A stretch of 64,000 nucleotides of DNA from assembly GCF_023516435.1 (NCBI RefSeq), contig NZ_CP097332.1, positions 3,100,001-3,164,000 of the forward strand, given 5' to 3'. The translations under genes and the position numbers were made by a program. The notes under the pieces are model-generated. The model was not told where the DNA came from and searched no databases. It saw nothing but the letters and a program-made list of their open reading frames with translations. The DNA comes from Jatrophihabitans telluris. Lineage in GTDB: Bacteria > Actinomycetota > Actinomycetes > Mycobacteriales > Jatrophihabitantaceae. Shown in pieces: positions 20,478 to 31,469 of the stretch (the first letter of the stretch is position 1; each line of letters starts with the position of its first letter).

Positions 20478-20541
20478 CGGCTTTCGCGGCCGGAATACTC
20501 GGAATTCCGCGAAATTCTGAGCATTGGGGCCGCGAAAGCCG
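20478..20541. promoter_or_regulatory. Long palindrome in the era/amidohydrolase divergent promoter region
   Basis: CGGCTTTCGCGGCC (20478-20491) is perfectly matched by GGCCGCGAAAGCCG (20528-20541). Inside is a second imperfect inverted repeat (CTCGGAATT and AATTCTGAG). Just outside the right arm GTGGGAGG carries the ribosome-binding site of the amidohydrolase (start 20558), and CCTCCCCAC on the left partly mirrors it. It may be an operator for divergent transcription or an RNA hairpin occluding that ribosome-binding site. Confidence 0.6.
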
Positions 20542-20557
20542 TGGGAGGATCGCCGAC

Positions 20558-22168
<1,611 letters not shown>

Positions 22169-22202
22169 CGGCGCCCGTCCCGGCCTGGCTAGGATCGCGG
22201 GC

Positions 22203-22790
22203 ATGCCGCGAACTCGGGCCTTTCCGGTCACCGTGGCCGTCGTCGTCACCGAACTCGTGATGGCCCTGGCGGGCGCGGAGATCAGCTTCGAGGCGATGCA
22301 GCACGACTACAGCTACCGCGGCACGACCGGACTGTTGTTGCGCTCCTTCGGCGCCCCCCTTGCCGCCCCCTGGCACTCGCTCGCCTGGCAGTACGCCGGC
22401 CCGTCGCTCGTTCTCGGCCTGGTGATCTATCTGTTGTTGCTGGGGATCACGACGGCGGTACTCACCGGGGCGCTGCACGGTCCGCGCAGCACGGCCGCGC
22501 TGTTCATCGGGATCTGGGGTCTGACCACGTTGAGCCTGGCGGTCGCCGAGACCGTACGGCTGCTGCTGGCCGGCGGTGAGCAGGCGCGCGCCGCGGCCGG
22601 CGAACAGACCACGCTCTACGCGTTCAGCTACGGCCCGGCGATGATCCATCACGCCGTGTACTACGGATGGATCCCCGCGATCATCGGCACCGTGACCGGC
22701 TCGATCAGCGCGCACTGGGCCGCGGCCCGGCAGCTCCGTCGATCTGACCTCGCCCACACCGCGGCGATACCGACCCGGCCGATCGCCTGA
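22203..22790 (+). CDS. Hypothetical integral membrane protein
   Basis: 195 residues from the ATG at 22203 (MPRTRAFPVTVAVVVTELVMALAGAE); an upstream in-frame start at 22116 lies inside the amidohydrolase and is rejected. Four hydrophobic segments are visible (residues about 8-25, 68-90, 98-116 and 155-172). There are no recognisable catalytic motifs. It follows the amidohydrolase by 34 bp in the same direction and is probably co-transcribed. Function unknown; it could be a transport or membrane-anchoring partner but nothing in the sequence shows this. Confidence 0.7.
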   Translation: MPRTRAFPVTVAVVVTELVMALAGAEISFEAMQHDYSYRGTTGLLLRSFGAPLAAPWHSLAWQYAGPSLVLGLVIYLLLLGITTAVLTGALHGPRSTAALFIGIWGLTTLSLAVAETVRLLLAGGEQARAAAGEQTTLYAFSYGPAMIHHAVYYGWIPAIIGTVTGSISAHWAAARQLRRSDLAHTAAIPTRPIA

Positions 22791-22844
22791 GAAGCCGGGT
22801 CGGTCCGAGCGGAGGGCCGGTTACGCCTGAGCGAACCGTCTACC

Positions 22845-23204
22845 TCAGCTGTGCGGCTCTCCCGATCCGTCGACGAAGAACACCGAGACCCCGGGGGTCA
22901 TGTCGTGCACGGCCGCGGCCCCGGCGGCATCGCCCGGAGCATCAGCCAGTACGACCGCGGCCTCCAGCGAGCGAGCCCCGGAGGAGACGGCCATAGCCAC
23001 CGCCACCTGTAGCGCGGACAGCGTCAGCGACGCCAGTTCCACCGAGGCCGCGACATAGGTGCGTCCATCGCTGTCACGCACCGCCGCGCCGGACCTGGCC
23101 CGGGTGCGGGCGCGCGTCGAGCGGGCCAGGGTCACCAGCTTCGCGTCCTCGGGATTGGCGACATCGAAGCCGGATTCGGGTTCGGTCGCGGGAAGGTCAG
23201 TCAT
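22845..23204 (-). CDS. Cytidine deaminase-like protein lacking catalytic residues
   Basis: 119 residues. DSDGRTYVAASVELASLTLSALQVAVAMAVSSGA aligns in pattern with the cytidine deaminase core, in which a Cys-Ala-Glu motif supplies zinc binding and acid-base catalysis. Here the corresponding part reads SALQ, and no PCxxC zinc motif follows. It is therefore likely a pseudoenzyme of the fold. Its ATG overlaps the end of corC by eight bases, and era is downstream across two other genes; a cytidine deaminase-like gene between corC and era is a known actinobacterial arrangement (Rv2365c region). A structural or regulatory role is inferred only. Confidence 0.65.
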   Translation of the reverse strand: MTDLPATEPESGFDVANPEDAKLVTLARSTRARTRARSGAAVRDSDGRTYVAASVELASLTLSALQVAVAMAVSSGARSLEAAVVLADAPGDAAGAAAVHDMTPGVSVFFVDGSGEPHS

Positions 23205-24495
23205 CTACGTCGCCGTCCTCGTCGTCGGGTTGGGACAACCGTCGGGCCAGCACCGTGTCGATTCGGTTGCGCCTGCCGCCGGCGTTCTCGGCCGTCAGCT
23301 CGAGACCGTAGGCCTCGACCTGCGAACCGGGAATCGGCACCCGGCCGAGCAGTTGCGCCATCAGCCCGCCCACGGTCTCGACGTCATCGCCGCGCGGCAG
23401 TTCCACGCCGAGGAGTTCGCCCAGATCCTCCACCGGCAGCCGAGCCGTCAGACGGTAGGACCCGTCGGGAAGCTGTTCCACCGGAGGGCGCTCGACGTCG
23501 TACTCGTCGCGGATCTCCCCGACGATCTCCTCGAGCACGTCCTCGATGGTCACCAGCCCGGCGGTGCCGCCGTACTCGTCGATGACGACTGCCATGTGCG
23601 AGTTCCGCGCCTGCATCTCGCGCAACAACTCGTCGACCGGTTTGGATTCCGGGACGAAGGTGGCCGGCCGCATGACTTCGTCGATCTTGGTCTGCTTGGC
23701 GTGCTCGGGATCCTGGGCCCGGCGGATGAGGTCCTTGAGGTACACCAACCCGACCACGTCGTCGATGTTGTCGGCCACGACGGGGATCCGGCTGAACCCA
23801 GAACGCATGGCCAGGGCCAGGGCCTGCGGCACCGTCTTGGTCGACTCGATCCACACCACGTCGGTGCGCGGCACCATCACCTCACGGGCGATCGTGTCGC
23901 CGAGCTCGAAGACGGACTGGATCATCTCCCGTTCCCCGCGCTCGACCACCCCGCGGGCCTCGGCCATGTCGACCAGTTCACGGATCTCGACCTCAGAGGA
24001 GAACGGTCCGTCGCGATAACCGCGCCCCGGCGTGATGGCGTTGCCCACCAGGATCAGCAGCGACGCCAGCGGACCGAACACCCGAGTCAGCAGCAGCACG
24101 ATCCGGGCGCCGGCCAGGGCGACCGTGTACGGGTGCTGACGACCCAGAGTCCGTGGACCGACCCCGATCAGGACGTAGGAGACGAGCACCATCACCGCGA
24201 TCGTGCCGAACACGGTGGGCCAGTCCCGCCCGAACGCCGAGCTGGCCGCGACCGTGACGAACACGGTGGCGGTGACCTCGGCGGCGACCCGTAGCAACAG
24301 CAGCAGGGACGTGTGCCGAGCGCGGTCGGCACAGACCTCGGCCAGCGCCTTGGCCCCGCGACGCCCTTCGCGGACGAACTCCTCCACCCGGGCGACGGAC
24401 ACCCGGGCGGTAGCGGCATCGACCGCGGCCAGCGCTCCCGCGGCGGGGACCAGGCAGACGGCTACGACGACGAGGAACACATCAGGTGCGGTCAT
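23197..24495 (-). CDS. CorC/HlyC-type membrane protein with CNNM and CBS domains
   Basis: 432 residues from the ATG at 24495 (MTAPDVFLVVVAVCLVPAAG); an upstream GTG adds five residues. Order: CNNM/DUF21 transmembrane domain with three to four segments (residues 1-150), a CBS pair beginning VMVPRTDVVWIES and VMRPATFVPESKPV, each followed by hydrophobic strands such as HMAVVIDEYGGTAGLVTIEDVLEEIVGEI, and a C-terminal CorC_HlyC domain (DGSYRLTARLPVEDLGELLGVEL). Family members are linked to magnesium/cobalt transport or resistance. The gene sits in the ybeY-corC-era cluster, matching Rv2366c. Confidence 0.92.
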   Translation of the reverse strand: MTAPDVFLVVVAVCLVPAAGALAAVDAATARVSVARVEEFVREGRRGAKALAEVCADRARHTSLLLLLRVAAEVTATVFVTVAASSAFGRDWPTVFGTIAVMVLVSYVLIGVGPRTLGRQHPYTVALAGARIVLLLTRVFGPLASLLILVGNAITPGRGYRDGPFSSEVEIRELVDMAEARGVVERGEREMIQSVFELGDTIAREVMVPRTDVVWIESTKTVPQALALAMRSGFSRIPVVADNIDDVVGLVYLKDLIRRAQDPEHAKQTKIDEVMRPATFVPESKPVDELLREMQARNSHMAVVIDEYGGTAGLVTIEDVLEEIVGEIRDEYDVERPPVEQLPDGSYRLTARLPVEDLGELLGVELPRGDDVETVGGLMAQLLGRVPIPGSQVEAYGLELTAENAGGRRNRIDTVLARRLSQPDDEDGDVDD

Positions 24496-24547
24496 CGACG
24501 CACCGCCCACCGCGACGCGCCGGGTTTATGGCCGGGATCGCCGGGAT

Positions 24548-25053
24548 TCACGAGCGCAGCTCCCCGCCGGTGCCCGGCAGCGGACTCCTGATCGGGGACA
24601 CGCCGTGCGCGTCGCCCCACTCGGTCACCAGCCGCGTCTGAAGGGTGAACATCTCGCGTTCCTCGTCGGGCTCGCCATGGTCGTAGCCGAGCAGGTGGAG
24701 TACGCCGTGGGTGGTGAGCAGGTACAACTCGGCGGCGGTCGTGTGGCCGGCGGCCTCGGCCTGGGCGGCTGCCACTTCCGGGCAGAGGACGACGTCGCCC
24801 AGCAGGGCCGGGCCGGGTTCGGGACCCAGACCGGGCTTGTCGTCCAGGGTGTCCATCGGGAACGACATCACGTCCGTCGGCCCGTCCAGGTCCATCCACT
24901 GTTTGTGCAGCGTGCTCATCGCCTCGGTGTCGACCACCAGGATTGACAGCTCGGCCAGCGGGTTCACGCCGAGCGAATCAAGAGCGTGCCGGGCAACCGA
25001 GGAGATCGCCAGCTCGTCGACGTCCACCCCGGATTCGTTGTTCACCTCAATGG

Positions 25054-25057
<4 letters not shown>
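24548..25057 (-). CDS. ybeY: Endoribonuclease YbeY (rRNA maturation)
   Basis: 169 residues. The zinc motif is [11 protein letters not shown] with His117, His121 and His127, and DVMSFPMD and [12 protein letters not shown] are the other conserved blocks. YbeY is a single-strand endoribonuclease involved in 16S rRNA 3'-end maturation and 70S quality control. The ATG overlaps the phoH stop (ATGA), the standard phoH-ybeY coupling. The C-terminal tail beyond the zinc motif is slightly long (about 40 residues) with no special motif. Confidence 0.96.
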
Positions 25058-26061
<1,004 letters not shown>

Positions 26062-26209
26062 GTGGCTGCGCTGCTTTCTGGGCTCTGAACGGCTTCGGCG
26101 TGGTGTCTGTTCAACTTTACCGCCGACGCCGACATTCCTTGCCCCGTTTTGTCTCCCGGGGGACGCCTCGGACCCCGTGGGACCAGACAGTGGGCGGGCT
26201 TGGCCGGCT

Positions 26210-26557
26210 TCAGCCGCCGTGGGCCCAGATCTGGCCGCTGCCCGACAGCAGGTGCGCATGGACGTGAAACACGCTCTGTCCTGACTCTGCCCCGGTGTTG
26301 AACACCGTCGTGAAGTAGGGCAGCCGCTCCTGCTCGGCGACCGCGGCGACACCGGCCAGCAGGGCCGCGCCGGCCGCGGGGTCGCCGGCGAGTTCGCGGA
26401 CGTCGCGAAAATGCTGGCGCGGGATCACGAGCAGATGCACCGGAGCCTTCGGCGCGATGTCGCGGAACGCCACCACGTCCGCGTCGGCGTAGACGAACTC
26501 GACGCCCATCGAACCCGCGGCGATGGAGCAGAACAAGCAGTCCGGATCAGTGGCCAT
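26210..26557 (-). CDS. HIT family (histidine triad) protein
   Basis: 115 residues from the ATG at 26557 (MATDPDCLFCSIAAGSMGVEFVYADADVVAFRDIAPKAPVHLLVIPRQHF). The histidine triad QSVFHVHAHLLSG is near the C-terminus. Such Hint-type enzymes hydrolyse nucleoside phosphoramidates or related nucleotidyl adducts. It lies between phoH and rsmE in the same leftward direction. Upstream open frame extends further but lacks the family N-terminus. About 150 bp of non-coding sequence separates it from phoH and probably carries the phoH promoter. Confidence 0.94.
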   Translation of the reverse strand: MATDPDCLFCSIAAGSMGVEFVYADADVVAFRDIAPKAPVHLLVIPRQHFRDVRELAGDPAAGAALLAGVAAVAEQERLPYFTTVFNTGAESGQSVFHVHAHLLSGSGQIWAHGG

Positions 26558-26597
26558 GACAAGCACCGTATCGCCGCGTCCCGCTGACCGGCGGCCC

Positions 26598-26621
26598 ACC
26601 CCGGTCAGCGAAGGCCGGGGT
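26598..26621. terminator. Candidate hairpin between HIT gene and rsmE
   Basis: ACCCCGG and CCGGGGT are paired over a ten-base loop in the 74-bp gap 3' of rsmE (leftward). No T-tract follows, so termination is uncertain. Confidence 0.4.
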
Positions 26622-26631
26622 CGGTCTGAGG

Positions 26632-27405
26632 TCAGGCCCAGCGCCCGGTCAGGGCGGACAGGACCGACAGTGCCGCCGCCCCGGCGGTGGAGGTGCGCAT
26701 CACCTCGGTGCCCAGCCGGACCGCACGAGCCCCGGCCGCGGTGAAGCTGGCCAGTTCGTCCTCGGCGATCCCGCCTTCGGGCCCGACGACGATGACGACC
26801 GAGCCGGTTGGCGGCAGCACGGTCGCGGTCAGCGCGTCGGCCGCATCCTCGTGCAAGACCAGGCTCAGCTCGGCCTGCCGGATGAGCTGGCAGACCTCGG
26901 TCGTCGACCTCAACCCCGCCACCTCGGGAAGCGTGGAGCGCCGGCTCTGCTTGGCCGCCTCCGCGGCGGTCCGACGCCACTTGGCGACGCCCTTGTCGAC
27001 CTTCTCGCCGGCGCGCCACTGGCTGATGGATCGGCTCGCCGACCAGGGCACGATCTCATCGACGCCGAGTTCGGTGAGGACCTCGACCGCCAGCTCAGCT
27101 CGTTCACCCTTGGGCAGCGCCTGCACCACCACGAATCGAGGATCGGCGCCGCGCACGTCTTCGACACTCAGCACGGTGAGGCCGACCCGGTCGCCGTCGC
27201 CGCCACCACGGGCTGACCCGCCACGCTCGATCGTGGCCACCACCGCCCGCACGCGTCGCCCCCGGCCATCGGACAGGAGGACCTCCTCGGCGACCGCAAG
27301 CCGCTTGACCGTCACCGCGTGCCGGGCCTCAGACCCGGTCAGGACGAGCTGGCCGCCGACCTTCGCGGCCGACAGGTCATCGAGAAGGAACAGCGGCGGG
27401 GTCAT
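26632..27405 (-). CDS. rsmE: 16S rRNA (uracil(1498)-N(3))-methyltransferase
   Basis: 257 residues. The SPOUT knot is shown by VVIVVGPEGGIAEDELASFTAAGARAVRLGTEVMRTSTAGAAALSVL, with SAM-binding GPEGG. The N-terminal PUA-like domain begins PPLFLLDDLSAAKVGGQLVLTGSEARHAVTVKRLAVAEEV. It methylates U1498 of 16S rRNA in assembled 30S subunits. A Gly/Arg-rich loop (ERGGSARGGGDGD, about residues 60-73) is longer than usual. Its ATG overlaps the dnaJ stop by one base (ATGA), reproducing the actinobacterial dnaJ2-rsmE pair. Confidence 0.95.
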   Translation of the reverse strand: MTPPLFLLDDLSAAKVGGQLVLTGSEARHAVTVKRLAVAEEVLLSDGRGRRVRAVVATIERGGSARGGGDGDRVGLTVLSVEDVRGADPRFVVVQALPKGERAELAVEVLTELGVDEIVPWSASRSISQWRAGEKVDKGVAKWRRTAAEAAKQSRRSTLPEVAGLRSTTEVCQLIRQAELSLVLHEDAADALTATVLPPTGSVVIVVGPEGGIAEDELASFTAAGARAVRLGTEVMRTSTAGAAALSVLSALTGRWA

Positions 27406-28544
27406 CAGCGCTGGTTGAACGCGTCCCGGACCTTGGCGAACAGACCGGTGCGAGGATGGGCAACGCTCACCTCTTCGCTGCGGAGATCGGCCAGATCGCG
27501 CAGCAGCTTCTCTTGGGTGTCATCGAGCCTGGTCGGGGTCCTGACCTCGACATGCACGTGCAGATCACCGCGCGCGGTGCTGCGCAGCTTCGGAACGCCC
27601 TTGCCGCGCAGGGTGAAGACCGAGCCGGACTGGGTGCCCGGGCGGATCTCCACCTTCTCCTCGCTGTCCAGCGTCTGCAACGTGATGTCGGTGCCCAGGG
27701 CGGCGGCCGTCATCGGCACCCCGATGGTGCAGTGCAGGTCGGAGCCCTCGCGGCTGAACACATCATGCGGCTGCTCGGTGACCTCGATGTAGAGATCGCC
27801 CGCTGGGCCACCGCCGGGTCCCACCTCGCCCTGACCCGACATCCGGATACGCATGCCGTCCTCGATGCCTCCGGGGACATCCACCGAGATGGTGCGGCGG
27901 GCGCGCACCCGGCCTTCGCCCGCGCAGTTGGGACACGGCGTGGGGATCTGCTGGCCCGTTCCGGCGCAGCTCGGGCACGGTCGCGAGGACATGACCGGTC
28001 CGAGCAGGGACCGCTGCATGGACTGGATCTCACCCCGACCTCCGCAGGTGTCGCAGGTTCGCGGCGACGTACCCGGCGCGCACCCGTCGCCGGAACACGT
28101 CTGGCACAGCACGGCGGTCTCGACGGCGATGTCCTGGTGGGTGCCGAACGCCATCTCGTTCAGCGAGAGGTCGAGACGGATGAGGGCGTCGCCGCCTTGG
28201 CGGACCCGGCTGCGCGGGCCGCGACCGGCCGAGGCGCCACCGAAGAAGGTTTCGAAGATGTCGCCGAAACCACCGAAGCCCCCGAAGGGGTTGCCCTGGC
28301 CGCCGGCTCCGCCGCCCGATGAGAGCGGGTCACCGCCCAGGTCGACGACGCGCCGCTTCTCGGGATCGGACAGCACCTCATAGGCCGCCGTGACGTCCTT
28401 GAACTTCTCCTGGGCGGAGGCGTCGGGATTGACGTCGGGATGCAGCTCCCGAGCCAGCTTGCGATACGCCCGCTTGATCTCCTCAGCGGTGGCATCGCGC
28501 TCGACGCCGAGCAGCGCGTAATAGTCGCGGACGGGGCTGGCCAC
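27405..28544 (-). CDS. dnaJ: Chaperone protein DnaJ
   Basis: 379 residues from a GTG. J-domain at residues 6-70 with the HPD tripeptide (RELHPDVNP), a Gly/Phe-rich stretch ([21 protein letters not shown]), four zinc repeats ([32 protein letters not shown]) and C-terminal substrate-binding domains. It delivers unfolded clients to DnaK and stimulates its ATPase; dnaK itself is not in the window, as expected for the DnaJ2 copy. A CIRCE element sits directly upstream, so HrcA control is likely. rsmE is coupled downstream. The usual neighbour hrcA is separated by an MFS gene. Confidence 0.96.
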   Translation of the reverse strand: MASPVRDYYALLGVERDATAEEIKRAYRKLARELHPDVNPDASAQEKFKDVTAAYEVLSDPEKRRVVDLGGDPLSSGGGAGGQGNPFGGFGGFGDIFETFFGGASAGRGPRSRVRQGGDALIRLDLSLNEMAFGTHQDIAVETAVLCQTCSGDGCAPGTSPRTCDTCGGRGEIQSMQRSLLGPVMSSRPCPSCAGTGQQIPTPCPNCAGEGRVRARRTISVDVPGGIEDGMRIRMSGQGEVGPGGGPAGDLYIEVTEQPHDVFSREGSDLHCTIGVPMTAAALGTDITLQTLDSEEKVEIRPGTQSGSVFTLRGKGVPKLRSTARGDLHVHVEVRTPTRLDDTQEKLLRDLADLRSEEVSVAHPRTGLFAKVRDAFNQR

Positions 28545-28580
28545 CAGCGAAACCTCATTCAGTAACAGTGCGAAAACGAA

Positions 28581-28607
28581 TTGGCACTCATGCGTTCTGA
28601 GTGCCAG
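28581..28607 (-). promoter_or_regulatory. CIRCE operator for HrcA
   Basis: TTGGCACTC, nine bases, GAGTGCCAG: two mismatches-paired positions from the consensus TTAGCACTC-N9-GAGTGCTAA, with the exact nine-base spacer. It lies 37 bp upstream of the dnaJ GTG start. The TACACT hexamer just upstream of it in the leftward direction could be a -10 element, overlapping the stop codon of the neighbouring MFS gene. Confidence 0.85.
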
Positions 28608-28610
28608 GTC

Positions 28611-29825
28611 CTAGTGTACGGACTCCGCTGCGAGCGCCACGCTACGCCGGGCCTGCCGGTGCTGGACGGTTTGGGTCCCGATGGCCAGCAGGGCCAGCAC
28701 CACCACCGCGCCGCCGTAGCCGAGGGCGGTGTCGCGCAGCCCCCGATGCGTCGCCACGAATCCGGCGATCACGGCGGGGACGCTGAAGCCCAGGTAGGAC
28801 ACCGAGAGCACCGCGGCCAGAGTGGCGGCCCGGTCATCGGGGCCGACGCGCTTGGCCACGGTCCGGAACGAGCCGAGGAACGAGGCGCCGAAACCGAATC
28901 CGGCCACGACGCTGCCCAGGAAGAAGGTCGCCGTGTCCGTCCGCTCGATACCCAGCAGGGTGATCAGCAGACCGAGGACCAGCGCCAGGGTGCCGAGCAG
29001 CACGGATCGGATCTCGGACGTTTCACGGAACAGCACCGACGCGACCGCGCCGCTACCGGTGACTGCGGCCACGACGAGGCCGCCGACCAGATGGTTGTGC
29101 AGACCGAAGACCCCGACGGCGAGGGAACCGCCCAAGGACAGGTACAGCCCGGCCACCGCCCAGGTCGCGATGAATATGGGCACCGCGGCGAGGAACGGGG
29201 CACGCACTTCGCGGTGGACGCGGACCTGAGGGCGCAGCGAGGCGAGTGCGCCGGGCTGGCGGCCGGTCGTCTCCGGTACCGCCAGGATGCCGAGTCCGGC
29301 GGCGATGACGGCCGCGATCAGCACGAGGAACACGAGTTGGGTCGGGTTGGGGGCGTATTGGATGAGCGCCCCGGACCCCAGGGCGCCGAGGGCGAGTCCG
29401 AGGGCGGGTCCGGCGCTGTTGATCACGGTGCCCAAGTTGGACCCGGGCGGCTGGGTGTCCACCAGGGCCGCGCCGAGGGCGCCGATGACCGCCCCGGTGG
29501 CCAGCCCCTGCACGACGCGCGCGGCCACCAACCAGCCGACCGAATCGGCGGGCAGGAACAGCAGCAGGCTCGCGACCTCGACCGCGAGGCCGGCCAGCAG
29601 GACCGGTCGCCGACCGATGAAGTCCGACAGCGAACCGACGGTGAGCAACGAGCCGAGCAGGGCCAGCACGTAGACCGCGAAAATCACGGTCAGCGTCGAG
29701 GATGAGAAACCGATGCGCTGCTGATAGACCACGTAGAGAGGCGATGGGGCGCCGGCCGCGATCATGACCACGAGCAACGACAAGGCAATGAGCCAGAACG
29801 AGGTCCGGCGGTCCAGGGAGCGCAT
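28611..29825 (-). CDS. Major facilitator superfamily transporter inserted between hrcA and dnaJ
   Basis: 404 residues from the ATG at 29825 (MRSLDRRTSFWLIALSLLVVMIAAGAPSPLYVVYQQ); GTG starts further upstream at about 29846 and 29879 are possible. About 12 hydrophobic segments; MFS motif A-like loop SLSDFIGRRPVLLAG after segment 2. Sugar/drug-type MFS of unknown substrate. It separates hrcA from dnaJ, genes normally adjacent in this phylum, and is co-directional with both. A 14-bp palindrome (29827-29840) sits right at its start, so it may have its own regulation. Its stop codon lies in the dnaJ promoter. Confidence 0.9.
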   Translation of the reverse strand: MRSLDRRTSFWLIALSLLVVMIAAGAPSPLYVVYQQRIGFSSSTLTVIFAVYVLALLGSLLTVGSLSDFIGRRPVLLAGLAVEVASLLLFLPADSVGWLVAARVVQGLATGAVIGALGAALVDTQPPGSNLGTVINSAGPALGLALGALGSGALIQYAPNPTQLVFLVLIAAVIAAGLGILAVPETTGRQPGALASLRPQVRVHREVRAPFLAAVPIFIATWAVAGLYLSLGGSLAVGVFGLHNHLVGGLVVAAVTGSGAVASVLFRETSEIRSVLLGTLALVLGLLITLLGIERTDTATFFLGSVVAGFGFGASFLGSFRTVAKRVGPDDRAATLAAVLSVSYLGFSVPAVIAGFVATHRGLRDTALGYGGAVVVLALLAIGTQTVQHRQARRSVALAAESVH

Positions 29826-29826
29826 A

Positions 29827-29840
29827 CGGTTTTCAAACCG
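29827..29840. promoter_or_regulatory. 14-bp palindrome at the MFS start
   Basis: CGGTTTTCAAACCG is a perfect inverted repeat (six-base arms, two-base centre) ending two bases before the ATG at 29825. It is a candidate repressor operator or translation-blocking hairpin. Confidence 0.45.
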
Positions 29841-29923
29841 ACTCACGGTCCAGGCATTCCCGTTATCCGTCGGCACCACACTCGCGCGTTACCGACGCGC
29901 GCCGTTGCGCCGATCGATGATGG

Positions 29924-30946
29924 CTAGTTCTCGGCGAGCAGGTCCCCTACGTAGCGCGCCACGGCCGCGACACGCGCCATCGTGTGGGCGTAATCCATGC
30001 GTCGGGGACCGAGCACCCCGACACCGCCGAGGGAGATGCCGGCCGCGCCGTAGCCGGCCGACACGACTGAGGTCGTCTGCAGGCCTTCGTAACTGTTCTC
30101 GTTGCCGATCCGGACCAGGATCTGCCCCGAAGCCGCCGACTGCTGGTCCAGAAGGCGGAGCAGGACGACCTGTTCCTCGAGCGCTTCCAGCACCGGCCTG
30201 ATCGCCGGGAAGTCGAGCGAGTGATCGGTCAGATGGGCCGAGCCCGCCATCACGACCCGTTCGGAGGGATGCTCGACCAGGGCTTCGAGCAGGACGGAGG
30301 TGAGCGTGGTGATCAAGCCCTGCAGATGTCCGGGGACGTTCTCGGGTAGGTCGGCCACGATGGTCGGGGCGTCGGCCAGCCGCTGACCGGTCAGCCGCGT
30401 GTTCAGGGCCGAGCGCAGATCGGCGATGTCCAGCGCGGACACCGGCGCGGGCAGCTCCACGACCCGCTGTTCGACCCGGCCGGTGTCGGTGATCAACACC
30501 AGCATGAGGCGCAGGTCGGAGAGCAGCACCGTTTCCAGATGCCGGACTCGTGACCGCGACAGGGACGGGTACTGCACGACCGCGACGTTGCGGGTGATCT
30601 GGGCCAGCGCTCGCACGGCGTTGTGCAGGACACCGTCGAGGTCGACCGCCGTGTCGAGGAAGGTCTCGATCGCCCTACGCTCGGCCGGGCTCAACGGCTT
30701 CAGCGCGGTGAGCTTGTCGACGAACAGCCGGTAGCCGGCGTCCGTGGGGACCCGGCCCGCAGAGGTGTGCGGCTGCTGGATGAGACCTTCGGCTTCGAGC
30801 GTGGCCATGTCGTTGCGGATGGTCGCCGGCGACACACCCAGGTTGTGGCGGTCGACGATGGCCTTGCTGCCGACCGGCTCGTTGGTGGCGATGAAGTCCT
30901 CCACGATCGCCCGCAACACCTCGAGCTTGCGCTCTTCGACGTTCAT
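29924..30946 (-). CDS. hrcA: Heat-inducible transcription repressor HrcA
   Basis: 340 residues from the ATG at 30946 ([68 protein letters not shown]), with GGAGG ten bases upstream; a GTG nine codons earlier is an alternative. The winged-helix DNA-binding domain is followed by the HrcA GAF-like domain ([23 protein letters not shown]). HrcA represses chaperone genes by binding CIRCE. The only CIRCE in the window is upstream of dnaJ, about 1.3 kb downstream of hrcA; no CIRCE precedes hrcA itself, so autoregulation is not evident. Confidence 0.95.
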   Translation of the reverse strand: MNVEERKLEVLRAIVEDFIATNEPVGSKAIVDRHNLGVSPATIRNDMATLEAEGLIQQPHTSAGRVPTDAGYRLFVDKLTALKPLSPAERRAIETFLDTAVDLDGVLHNAVRALAQITRNVAVVQYPSLSRSRVRHLETVLLSDLRLMLVLITDTGRVEQRVVELPAPVSALDIADLRSALNTRLTGQRLADAPTIVADLPENVPGHLQGLITTLTSVLLEALVEHPSERVVMAGSAHLTDHSLDFPAIRPVLEALEEQVVLLRLLDQQSAASGQILVRIGNENSYEGLQTTSVVSAGYGAAGISLGGVGVLGPRRMDYAHTMARVAAVARYVGDLLAEN

Positions 30947-31123
30947 GTCCGCTGCCACCTCCCCAACAGTCACGACTTGCGGCCGCTGTCACCGCATGAG
31001 TACCACGATCCTGGCAACAAGCTTAGTTTGCCGGGCCCTGCGTCGGCGCGAACCCGAGCCGGGCCGATCCTGCGGGGTAGGGTGGCGCGGACCGGGAAGG
31101 GGACCCAGGCAGGTGATTCACGC

Positions 31124-31453
31124 GTGATCTTCAAGGCCGTACGGGAGGGCAAGCCCTACCCGGACCATGGCTTCTCCTCGCGGGACTGGGCCAACGTGCC
31201 GCCGCGGTCGGTGCGGCTGGACCAGCTGACCACGATCAAGCGCGAGCTCGCCCTGGACAAGCTCCTGGACGAGGACAGCACCTTCTACGGCGACCTGTTC
31301 CCGCACGCGGTCCACTGGGACGGGGAGATGTATCTGGAGGACGGTCTGCACCGGGCCGTGCGCGCCGCGCTGCAGCAGCGGCACACTCTTCACGTGCGGG
31401 TGCTCGACCTCGACGAGCTGCGCCCGAAGAAGCCGGCCAAGCGGGCCAGCTGA
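31124..31453 (+). CDS. Conserved ParB-like/VapB-annotated actinobacterial protein
   Basis: 109 residues from a GTG with AGGTGA upstream. FKAVREGKPYPDHGFSSRDWANVPPRSVRLDQLTTIKRELALDKLLDEDSTFYGDLFPHAVHWDGEMYLEDGLHRAVRAALQQRHTLHVRVLDLD closely resembles a family widespread in actinobacteria. Its GLHRAVRAAL region recalls the ParB-like nuclease fold (DGxHR). Some databases label it a VapB-type antitoxin, but no toxin gene is adjacent here and the core does not resemble AbrB or RHH antitoxins. Function unknown. Divergent from hrcA, convergent with hemW. Confidence 0.7.
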   Translation: MIFKAVREGKPYPDHGFSSRDWANVPPRSVRLDQLTTIKRELALDKLLDEDSTFYGDLFPHAVHWDGEMYLEDGLHRAVRAALQQRHTLHVRVLDLDELRPKKPAKRAS

Positions 31454-31469
31454 CCGCCCGGCCGGTCGA

